Source: DATEAV01 sp964575425 (GTDB lineage: Bacteria > Chloroflexota > Anaerolineae > Anaerolineales > E44-bin32). From it: a stretch of 64,000 nt of DNA. The translations under genes were made by a program, and so were the position numbers. The DNA is taken from the NCBI GenBank assembly GCA_964575425.1, contig CAZNRD010000003.1, forward strand, positions 1 to 64,000, written 5' to 3'. How positions within the stretch are numbered: the first letter of the stretch is position 1; each line of letters starts with the position of its first letter. The notes beneath the pieces are model-generated. The model saw nothing but the letters and a program-made list of their open reading frames with translations. It searched no databases and had not been told where the DNA came from. Positions 26,763 to 33,433 of this stretch are shown here, piece after piece.

Positions 26763-27509
26763 ATGATCCGCGGCGTGATCTTCGACCTAGGCTCGACCCT
26801 GATCTGGTTCGAGGGCACCTGGAATGAGGTGCTGGACCAGGCCCGCCAGGCCCTGATCGAAGCGCTGCACAAGCAGGGAGTCCAGGTCGAATCACAGGCC
26901 TTCTCGGTCGAGTTCGATCGCCAGATGCAGGCCTACTACCACGAGCGCGAGACCGAATTCATCGAGTTCACCACGGCGCACGTGCTGCGCACTGTCCTCG
27001 CAGGCTTCGGGCACTGTGACGTGCAGGAGGAAGCCATCCGCACGGCGCTGCAACAGATGTACGCGGTCAGCGAAGCCTACTGGCAGCCTATGCCCGACGT
27101 GTATGCAGTCCTCGATCGGCTGCAGCGCGACGGATACCGCCTCGGGCTGATCTCCAATGCCGGCGACGAAGGCAACGTCCAGCGGCTGATCGATCAGGCG
27201 CGCCTGCGGCCGTACCTCGACCCGATCCTCGTCTCCGCCGCCCTCGGCCTGCGCAAGCCAAACCCGGCCATCTTCAATCGCGTCCTTCAGGCGTGGCGGC
27301 TGCCGCCCGATCAGGTGGTGATGGTCGGTGACACACTCGCCGCCGACATCCTGGGCGCCCAGAACGCCGGCCTGCACCAGATATGGCTTACCGCCCAGGC
27401 CGACAGCCGCAGCAATCACGCCCACGCAGACAGAATCTCCCCCGAGGCAACGGCCAGCGGCCTGGCCGAGCTTCCCGACCTGATTCGACGACTGGCCCGT
27501 CGCCCATGA
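26763..27509 (+). CDS. HAD-family hydrolase
   Basis: A 248-residue haloacid-dehalogenase-like phosphatase. Motif I is VIFDLGSTLI: the nucleophile Asp is present but the second Asp of the usual DxD is Gly, as in some sugar-phosphatases and epoxide-hydrolase-type HADs. Motif II is LGLISNAGDEGN, motif III the Lys in GLRKPNPAIF, motif IV VMVGDTLAADILGA. The C1-type helical cap lies between about 20 and 100. The neighbours suggest 2-phosphoglycolate or another small phosphate ester, but the changed motif I makes this uncertain. The stop is in frame with no overlap into a following gene. Confidence 0.85.
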   Translation: MIRGVIFDLGSTLIWFEGTWNEVLDQARQALIEALHKQGVQVESQAFSVEFDRQMQAYYHERETEFIEFTTAHVLRTVLAGFGHCDVQEEAIRTALQQMYAVSEAYWQPMPDVYAVLDRLQRDGYRLGLISNAGDEGNVQRLIDQARLRPYLDPILVSAALGLRKPNPAIFNRVLQAWRLPPDQVVMVGDTLAADILGAQNAGLHQIWLTAQADSRSNHAHADRISPEATASGLAELPDLIRRLARRP

Positions 27510-27852
27510 GCCATCCCGAGCCGGCTTCTCAATCCGCGGCCAGGGTGAGGACCCCCGACCCGGCCCCCGACCGCTTCGCCCACAAGGTTGCCATGCTCCT
27601 CAGCCCGACCATCGGCTCGCGCGTGACGGTGCCGATAAGCGCCGCCTCCCTTTCCGCCCACAGCCACCGCAGATGGGCTCTTCCAGGACCTACCGATCAC
27701 GGCCTGAGGCTGGTAGCCGCCTTCCATCCCCTGGAGCGGACGCTACACCACAAAGCGGAAGTGCCCGTCGATACTCCGTCGCCGGATTTCACAACCGCTG
27801 GCCTCGGGCGTTGTATCATCAGGTCGCCGTCCACAACTACACACGAGAGTCC
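27510..27852. other. Intergenic region before the ECF sigma operon
   Basis: No gene is supported in these 343 bases. TATCAT at 27814-27819 is a possible -10 for the sigma factor gene; TTCACA 20 bases upstream of it is too far for a standard -35. An open frame through the region lacks ribosome sites and family features. Confidence 0.4.
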
Positions 27853-28374
27853 ATGCCCCCTCCCGACTTCGAGAAGCTTCACCAGGCATACGCCAGCGAA
27901 CTCTTCGCCTACCTGTGGCGTCTGTTCGACGGCCGACCCGAGGCCGAGGACTGCTTGCAGGAAAGCTTCCTGCGCGCCCTGCGCGCCTACCCGCGCCTGC
28001 ACAGCCACCGCTACCTGCGCGCCTGGCTCTACCGCATCGCCACGAACACCGCTCGCTCGTACTTCCGCCGTCGCGCCCGCGAACGCAGCCTCACCGCGGA
28101 TCTCGACAATGACGGCCTCCAGCCCGCACCGTCCGCGGGTGACAGCTGCGATCAACAGCACACCCTCGCCGCCGTCCGCTCCGCCATCCGGTCGCTGCCG
28201 CACAAACAGCAGGCGGCCCTCCTGCTCCGCAAGTATCAGGGGCTCCCGTATGCCGACATCGCCCGGGCCTTGCAGTGCAGTCCTGCCGCGGCACGGGCCA
28301 ATGTCTACCAGGCCCTCAGCCGCCTGCGGCGCCAGTTCGCCTCCCGCGAGGAGACGGACAGGAGGAGGTCATGA
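27853..28374 (+). CDS. ECF-type RNA polymerase sigma factor
   Basis: A 173-residue sigma-70 family factor of the ECF class. Region 2 is FAYLWRLFDGRPEAEDCLQE (about 16-35) followed by YLRAWLYRIATNTARSYFRR; region 4 is LPHKQQAALLLRKYQGLPYADIARAL (given in parts in the family; helix-turn-helix about 127-147) with CSPAAARANVYQALSRLRR. ATG 27853 begins just before region 2. Its stop overlaps the ATG of a DNA-methyltransferase gene (ATGA) with AGGAGG upstream, so both are co-translated. There is no anti-sigma gene next to it, unlike the second sigma locus. The target genes are unknown. Confidence 0.88.
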   Translation: MPPPDFEKLHQAYASELFAYLWRLFDGRPEAEDCLQESFLRALRAYPRLHSHRYLRAWLYRIATNTARSYFRRRARERSLTADLDNDGLQPAPSAGDSCDQQHTLAAVRSAIRSLPHKQQAALLLRKYQGLPYADIARALQCSPAAARANVYQALSRLRRQFASREETDRRRS

Positions 28375-29051
28375 TCCGTCAGCGAGCCGTTGATCCTCAT
28401 CTGACGCCATCCCGGCGGCGGGATCCCCTGCGGTGGGCACTCGATGCCCTCTACGCCCCCGGTCCCGGCCCCGAGGCCACCCGCCGCGCTCTCGAGCGAC
28501 TCCGGCGCGCACTTGACCAGCAAGTGCCATCCCGCCTCTACTATGACCGCCTCAGGCACACGCCTCTTGGCGATCTCTTCCTCGCGGTCAGTGAGAAGGG
28601 GGTGGTAGCCGTGGAGTTTGCCGCCTCCGAGTCCTCCTTCCTCCGTCGGCTGCACGCGCGCACCGGCGCTCGCCCCATCCATTCACCGGACCGCACAGTC
28701 GAGGCAATCCGTCAGCTCAGAGAGTACTTGGCCGGCCGGCGCAGCCAATTCGACCTCGCACTGGATCTGACACGCGTGCCCTCCTTCCAGCAACAGGTCC
28801 TCCTGGCAGCGGCTGAGGTGCCCCGGGGCCAGGTGACGACGTACAATGCACTGGCGCTCCGCCTCGGGCGCCCCGGCGCCGCCCGCGCCGTTGGCCAGGC
28901 CCTCGCCCGGAACCCGATCCCCATCATCCTTCCCTGCCACCGCGTGCTGGCCTCCGACGGATCTCTGGGTGGATATTCCGCGCCGCACGGTGTCTCGACC
29001 AAGGCGCGCCTGCTGGCCCTCGAAGGGGCGCGACTCCGCGCCACACCCTGA
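28371..29051 (+). CDS. O6-alkylguanine-DNA methyltransferase (MGMT/Ogt) with N-terminal extension
   Basis: A 226-residue protein that repairs O6-alkylguanine by moving the alkyl group to its own cysteine. The active site is ILPCHRV (C189, H190), and the helix-turn-helix DNA-binding part RGQVTTYNALALRLGRPGAARAVG (cited in pieces: RGQVTTYNALA, then ARAVGQALARNP) precedes it. The first 52 residues are an arginine-rich helical extension not found in Ogt proteins; its pattern (ALDALYAPGPGPEATRRALERL) is reminiscent of a small adaptor domain. The gene is coupled to an ECF sigma gene by an ATGA overlap, which suggests that it acts as a regulator or effector of that sigma factor. This is inference. 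Confidence 0.87.
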   Translation: MIRQRAVDPHLTPSRRRDPLRWALDALYAPGPGPEATRRALERLRRALDQQVPSRLYYDRLRHTPLGDLFLAVSEKGVVAVEFAASESSFLRRLHARTGARPIHSPDRTVEAIRQLREYLAGRRSQFDLALDLTRVPSFQQQVLLAAAEVPRGQVTTYNALALRLGRPGAARAVGQALARNPIPIILPCHRVLASDGSLGGYSAPHGVSTKARLLALEGARLRATP

Positions 29052-29091
29052 AGGTCGTCATGGGGTTATGGCTGGTGTTGTGGGAAAGGCG

Positions 29092-29994
29092 ATGAAAGCG
29101 CGCGAGTGGTTCCTCTTCGGGTTGCTGGGCCTGGTTTGGGGATCGTCGTTCTTGTGGATCAAGATCGCTGTGCGCGACATCGGCCCGGTGACGCTGGTGG
29201 CCTTCCGGCTGCTGTTTGGTCTGGCCGGCCTGCTGGCAGTCGTGCTGGTCCGTCGCCCCAGGTTTCCGTCGGAGCGGCCCACGTGGGCAGTCCTGGGCCT
29301 CCTCGGTCTCACCAATACTGCCCTGCCCTTCATTCTGATCTCGTGGGGTGAGCAGAGTATCGACTCGGCAGTGGCCTCGATTCTGAATGGGACCGTGCCG
29401 CTGTTCACCCTGGTCATCGCCCATCTGTCGTTGCACGACGACCGCATCACGCCGGCGCGCGTGATCGCACTGTTGACCGGGTTTGCCGGGGTGGTGATGT
29501 TGGTCAGCCGCGATCTCGATCCACAGGGCTTCGGCGGCAATCTGGGGGGTCAACTGGCAGTGTTGACGGCCGCGGTCTCATATGCTGGCTCATCAGTCTT
29601 CGCCCGACGGAAACTGCGCCAGGTCAACCCGATCGTCCAGGCATTCGTCCCGCTGGTCGCTGCCGACGCCGCCGCCTGGGTCGCCGTTCCGGTATTCGAG
29701 TGGCCCCTCAAGCTGCCCAGCCTGCCCCTCACCTGGGTTGCCCTGGTCTGGCTGGGGCTGCTTGGCTCGTGTCTGGCATATCTTCTCTACTTCCATCTGC
29801 TGCATACACTGGGCCCGACGCGGACGACTATGGTCACCTACGTCTTCCCGCTGGTGGGATTGATTCTGGGGGTGGCGTTCCTCGGCGAGCGGGCCGACTG
29901 GCGGCTGGTGCTTGGCGCGGGTCTGGTGGCAGCCGGCATCGCCGTGGCCAACTGGAAACCTCGCCCTGCCTCCTCGCCCGTCCCTGCCAAGTAG
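29092..29994 (+). CDS. EamA/DMT-family transporter
   Basis: A 300-residue membrane protein with ten hydrophobic helices and two EamA repeats (about 1-140 and 150-290), the layout of drug/metabolite exporters. The first repeat opens with LLGLVWGSSFLWIKIAV and the second has SYAGSSVFARRKL; each ends in a Gly-rich helix with the LGE-type motif (FLGERADW). ATG 29092 follows GGGAAAGG; an alternative ATG at 29068 adds eight residues. It is separated by 40 bp from the methyltransferase gene on the same strand and might share its transcript. The substrate is unknown. Confidence 0.85.
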   Translation: MKAREWFLFGLLGLVWGSSFLWIKIAVRDIGPVTLVAFRLLFGLAGLLAVVLVRRPRFPSERPTWAVLGLLGLTNTALPFILISWGEQSIDSAVASILNGTVPLFTLVIAHLSLHDDRITPARVIALLTGFAGVVMLVSRDLDPQGFGGNLGGQLAVLTAAVSYAGSSVFARRKLRQVNPIVQAFVPLVAADAAAWVAVPVFEWPLKLPSLPLTWVALVWLGLLGSCLAYLLYFHLLHTLGPTRTTMVTYVFPLVGLILGVAFLGERADWRLVLGAGLVAAGIAVANWKPRPASSPVPAK

Positions 29995-30120
29995 GTCCGC
30001 ACAATCCTGGTCGGCTGCGGCCGCCTGAGAACCGGGCTCGAACTTCCGCCGCCCTCCGAACTTCTTTCGCCAAACCGGCGTATAGCTTATCAGGAATGTG
30101 AACCTCGCCGGAGGCTGATT

Positions 30121-30701
30121 GTGGACTTGATGGGCTTGATAGACCGATGTCAGACGGGCGATGAAGAAGCCCTTGCCGCTCTCTTCCATCAGTACAAGAA
30201 GCTGATCTACAGGACCGCCTTTCTCACCCTGGGCGACGCCGAGGAAGCGGAGGATGCACGTCAGGAAGTCTTTGTTCGCGTACTCCGGTCGCTGGCTTCC
30301 TTCAGCCCTTCGAAGGGGCATTCACAACCTGACTGTATCGCATCACAGGGAATCGCTGTCTCAGTCGGCTGCGAAAACATCTTCTTTCCACCTTCTCGCT
30401 CGACCAGATCTCGCCCGGCTCGCCGAGCAAGCATCGAGCACCGACCGTGCACTCTCTCGAGGATGAGGAAGCAATCCGACAGGCGCTGGGCAAACTGGGT
30501 GAAAGGCATCGAACTGCCGTGATCCTGCGCTACTACCTGCAGCTCTCCTACAAGGAGGTCGCTCAAGTTCTCGACATGCCCATCGGTACGGTCAAGTTAC
30601 GACTGGATCGGGCACTCAAGACGCTGCGCCAGGAGCTGGAACCGCTGACCGAGCAGGCTCCCGCCCTGTGCGCCATTCTTCAAAACGAGGTGGCGGAATG
30701 A
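30121..30701 (+). pseudogene. ECF sigma factor gene broken by a frameshift and a stop codon
   Basis: The first frame (from GTG 30121, CGGAGG upstream) encodes an intact region 2: LIDRCQTGDEEALAALF, then DAEEAEDARQEVFVRVLRSL. At about 30318 the frame is lost; moving by one base gives FTT-stop-LYRITGNRCLSRLRK, where the TGA at 30330-30332 occupies the position of the conserved Trp (family TWLYRI), so TGG has become TGA. The same frame then runs to 30701 and encodes region 4 (LPHRTAVILRYY-like: ERHRTAVILRYYLQLSYKE, then MPIGTVKLRLDRAL). Two independent lesions argue for real decay rather than a sequencing error. The stop overlaps the anti-sigma ATG. Confidence 0.8.
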
Positions 30702-31615
30702 ACTGTGAAAGAGCAACCAGATTCCTCGTGGCGTATCTCGATGGCGAAGTCACCGCGTCGGAAGCGACGCTGATCCGCGGTCACCTGGCTGGGTGCGATG
30801 CCTGTCGCGGGGAGCTAGCCAGCCTATCGGCGCTGCGGAACCGTGTTGGCCAGTTCTTGCACCTGCAGGCTGCCCAGGCAGCCCCCTCACCCCAGGCGTG
30901 GAATCGCCTGCAGACCAGGTTGACGAAGGAAGCGCGCCCCTCGTCGTCGCCGCTCCCCGCGTGGCGTCAACGGCTGGCGCCTGGCGTGGGTCACTGTCAT
31001 CGCATTGGAGGTGCCTTGATGAAGAAAGGATTCGCCGCCACCGCCGCCCTGATCATCGCCCTCGCCACGGTGGCATTTGTTCCGTCGGTGCGGGCCCAGG
31101 TGGAAAATGTCCTCTATGCCTGGTTCCACTTCCAGGTACCCGATGGAGAATACGGGATGGTGCTGGAAGAGCCGGTGGACTTTCTCCCCCTCTACCCAAC
31201 CTATCTGCCGGCCGGGCTTCACGCCCTTGAGGGCGATTCGGCACCAATGATGGTCGACCTCGGAGGAATCGAGATGCGCCCTGGAGATATCATGTGGTCG
31301 TACCACGACGATCAACGGTTTGTCGTCATCCTCCAGGGCAAGGCCTCGCCGGACAGACCGCTGCCCAAAGGTCAGGAGATGACGATCAACGGGCAGCCGG
31401 CGGCACTGGTCACCGGTTTGGCAGGGACCTTGGGGCACAGCTTCCACGATGCCAGGCTGTTGACCTGGAACGTCGATGGGACCCGAATCCAAATGGTTTC
31501 CGATCTTCCTTTGGAAGAGATGGTTCGAATTGCCGAGTCGCTGGCGCCACCGACAGCGGTTGGAGAGGCCGAGCCACCGTTCCCTCTTGCTTCTCCACCT
31601 GCCATTGGTCCGTAG
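30698..31615 (+). CDS. Zinc-finger anti-sigma factor with extracytoplasmic domain
   Basis: A 305-residue membrane protein. The N-terminus is a ZAS-type anti-sigma domain with C3 and HLAGCDAC (HxxxCxxC; about 33-40), which would bind the sigma factor encoded just upstream (ATGA overlap). A single hydrophobic helix follows a basic start (MKKGFAATAALIIALATVAF, about 108-127), then a roughly 180-residue extracytoplasmic domain rich in hydrophobic beta segments (FLPLYPTYLPAGL, INGQPAALV), resembling DUF4367-type domains. GGAGG lies 7 bases before the internal ATG at 31019, so the second half could be translated on its own. The partner sigma gene is broken, leaving this protein without a clear target. 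Confidence 0.78.
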   Translation: MNCERATRFLVAYLDGEVTASEATLIRGHLAGCDACRGELASLSALRNRVGQFLHLQAAQAAPSPQAWNRLQTRLTKEARPSSSPLPAWRQRLAPGVGHCHRIGGALMKKGFAATAALIIALATVAFVPSVRAQVENVLYAWFHFQVPDGEYGMVLEEPVDFLPLYPTYLPAGLHALEGDSAPMMVDLGGIEMRPGDIMWSYHDDQRFVVILQGKASPDRPLPKGQEMTINGQPAALVTGLAGTLGHSFHDARLLTWNVDGTRIQMVSDLPLEEMVRIAESLAPPTAVGEAEPPFPLASPPAIGP

Positions 31616-31667
31616 GCGAGCTCCCTTCATCGTCCAGGAAGGTTGCGGTCGAGACACTTGGCCGCCG

Positions 31668-31695
31668 TTGACAGCCGCGGCAAAGTGAGGATAAT
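31668..31695 (+). promoter_or_regulatory. sigma70 promoter of the pheST operon
   Basis: A perfect -35 TTGACA (31668-31673), a 16-base spacer and GATAAT (31690-31695; five of six to consensus). Transcription should begin near 31702, just before the T-box stem I. This is the best promoter in the window. Confidence 0.75.
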
Positions 31696-31702
31696 AGGCG
31701 AA

Positions 31703-31983
31703 AGCCAATCGCGAAAGGCTGCGACGGAGGAAAGTAAGCAGGCGGAAATCGCCAGGGAGGTCGGGGCGCGACTGAGACCCCGGCTCGATGGAAGCCTGCC
31801 GAAGTTCCCTCCCGAGCTGCCCGGGTGAACGCTCATTGTGGCCAGTAGTCCGGGCCGGGGTCCTCGCCGTTATCCCGGGAAGCCGATCGCCCCACGCGGG
31901 CCGTCGGAGCGAGTGGGCCTTCAGGCCAAGAAGGGTGGTACCACGGGAAATCCCTCCCGTCCCTTTGTTGGGCGGGAGGTTTT
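31703..31983 (+). promoter_or_regulatory. T-box riboswitch (tRNA-Phe sensing) with terminator
   Basis: The leader before pheS carries the diagnostic T-box AAGGGTGGTACCACGGG at 31931-31947, the sequence that pairs with the uncharged tRNA CCA end. Stem I has AGTA at 31733-31736 on the 5' side and GAA at 31801-31803 on the 3' side, the usual specifier-loop S-turn, followed by TTC at 31805-31807, a Phe codon as expected upstream of pheS. The 3' end is an intrinsic terminator: CCTCCCGTCCC (31953-31963), a 6-nt loop, GGGCGGGAGG (31970-31979), then TTTT; its 5' arm overlaps the antiterminator. Uncharged tRNA-Phe should let transcription through. Confidence 0.9.
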
Positions 31984-32008
31984 CATTGCGTGAGCACGTG
32001 GAGGGCCG

Positions 32009-33034
32009 ATGATCGAGCGACTCAACGACATCGAACGACAGGGGCTTGCGCAGCTTGAGCAGGTGGGCGATGAGGCTGGCCTGCAGGCGTGGAAGGTGAA
32101 GTTCCTCGGCCGCTCGGCCGAGCTGGCTCAGATCCTCGACGGCCTGCGCCACCTGCCGAAGGAGCAACGCCCTGCCGTCGGCCGCCGCGCCAATGAGGCC
32201 AAGGCGCGGCTTGAGCAGGCTTGCGCTGGTCGCGTGGAACAGCTCGAAGCCGAGGCCATCCGGCGAGCGCTGTTGGAGGAACGTCTCGATGTCACCCTGC
32301 CCGGCCGCCCAGCCTTGCGCGGCCGGCTGCATCCAGCGACGCAGACGCTGCGCCACATCCTGGCCATCTGGGCCGAGATGGGTTTCCAGGTCTACCTCTC
32401 TCGCGACGTCGAGACCGACGAGTACAACTTCGGACTGCTCAACATACCCGCCCATCACCCGGCCCGCGACATGTGGGACACCTTCCACACCACCGTCTCT
32501 AACGTCCTGCTGCGGACCCACACCTCGCCCGGCCAGATCCACGTCATGCGTGAACGCGCCCCGGAGCCGATCCGCGTCGTCCTGCCTGGCATGTGCTATC
32601 GCTACGAACAGGTGACGGCACGCTCGGAGATTCAGTTCAACCAGGTCGAAGGGCTGGCGGTGGGCCACAACATCTCATTCGCCGACCTCAAGGGCACCCT
32701 CACCGCGTTCATCCGACGCATGTTCGGCCAGGACGTCGCCACACGCTTCCGCGCCGGCCACTTCCCGTTCACCGAACCGTCGGCCGAGATGGACATCGAG
32801 TGCTTTCTGTGCCGCGGCCAGGGCTGCCCCGTCTGCAAGCGGACCGGCTGGCTCGAAATCCTGGGCTGCGGCATGGTGCATCCCACGGTGCTGGCCAATG
32901 GCGGCTACGATCCCACTCGCTTCACCGGCTTCGCCTTCGGCATGGGCCCCGAGCGCATCACGATGCTCAAGTACGGGATCGAAGATATCCGCTGCTTCTG
33001 GGCCAACGACCCGCGCTTCCTCGAGCAATTCTAG
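32009..33034 (+). CDS. pheS: Phenylalanine--tRNA ligase alpha subunit
   Basis: A 341-residue class II aminoacyl-tRNA synthetase subunit that activates Phe and charges tRNA-Phe as an alpha2beta2 enzyme with PheT. A helical coiled-coil N-terminus (about 1-85) binds tRNA; the catalytic domain has GRPALRGRLHPATQTLRHI, motif 2 around YRYEQVTARSEIQFNQVEGL, the Cys-rich insert CFLCRGQGCPVCKRTG and motif 3 GFAFGMGPERITMLKYGI. ATG 32009 is preceded by TGGAGGG. Expression is controlled by the T-box leader. A small gene lies between it and pheT. Confidence 0.95.
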   Translation: MIERLNDIERQGLAQLEQVGDEAGLQAWKVKFLGRSAELAQILDGLRHLPKEQRPAVGRRANEAKARLEQACAGRVEQLEAEAIRRALLEERLDVTLPGRPALRGRLHPATQTLRHILAIWAEMGFQVYLSRDVETDEYNFGLLNIPAHHPARDMWDTFHTTVSNVLLRTHTSPGQIHVMRERAPEPIRVVLPGMCYRYEQVTARSEIQFNQVEGLAVGHNISFADLKGTLTAFIRRMFGQDVATRFRAGHFPFTEPSAEMDIECFLCRGQGCPVCKRTGWLEILGCGMVHPTVLANGGYDPTRFTGFAFGMGPERITMLKYGIEDIRCFWANDPRFLEQF

Positions 33035-33046
33035 GTGGAGGGGAGG

Positions 33047-33433
33047 ATGGACGACCGGCAACACGTTCCCGGCGACCTGAGAGACGAGCTGCAGCAGCTA
33101 GGCTCCAATCTGAAGGCCGTCCTCGAGGCGGCCTGGGAGAGCGAAGAGCGCAAGAAGGCGCAGGCCGAAGTCGCCTCCGCCATGGCGGAGGCCGCTGCCG
33201 CCCTGAGCAACGCTGCCAGGGAGCTGGCGGAGAGCCCCGCCGGCCAGAAGATCAAGGCGGAGGTTGAGGAATGGGGTGAGATGTTGCGCCGTTCCGAGGT
33301 GCGCGGGCACGCGCGCGCCGAATTGCTTGAGGCCCTGCACAAAGTCAATGTGGAACTCGCGGAACTGGTGACCCGCTGGCGCGCCTCGGCCGGTCAGGAC
33401 GATCAACATCGGACCCCGCGAGGTGAGGCATGA
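33047..33433 (+). CDS. Small alanine- and glutamate-rich helical protein between pheS and pheT
   Basis: A 128-residue protein, mostly charged amphipathic helix (AQAEVASAMAEAAAALSNAARELA; cited in parts: AQAEVASAMAEA, ALSNAARELA), likely a coiled coil and cytosolic. ATG 33047 has GGAGGGGAGG upstream, a strong ribosome site, and its stop overlaps the pheT ATG (ATGA), so it is clearly co-translated within the pheST operon. No enzyme motif is visible and I do not recognise the family. In most bacteria pheS and pheT are directly adjacent, so this insertion is unusual. A chaperone or regulatory role is speculation. Confidence 0.75.
   Translation: MDDRQHVPGDLRDELQQLGSNLKAVLEAAWESEERKKAQAEVASAMAEAAAALSNAARELAESPAGQKIKAEVEEWGEMLRRSEVRGHARAELLEALHKVNVELAELVTRWRASAGQDDQHRTPRGEA

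Noticed and set aside
31733..31983. The pheS leader as a simple Rho-independent terminator only
   Set aside because: The 17-base T-box, the S-turn motifs and the Phe specifier make a riboswitch the better reading.
30887..32668. A 593-residue minus-strand open frame across the pheS promoter and T-box
   Set aside because: It crosses the promoter, T-box and the start of pheS in antisense; composition is shadow-like and no family pattern is seen.
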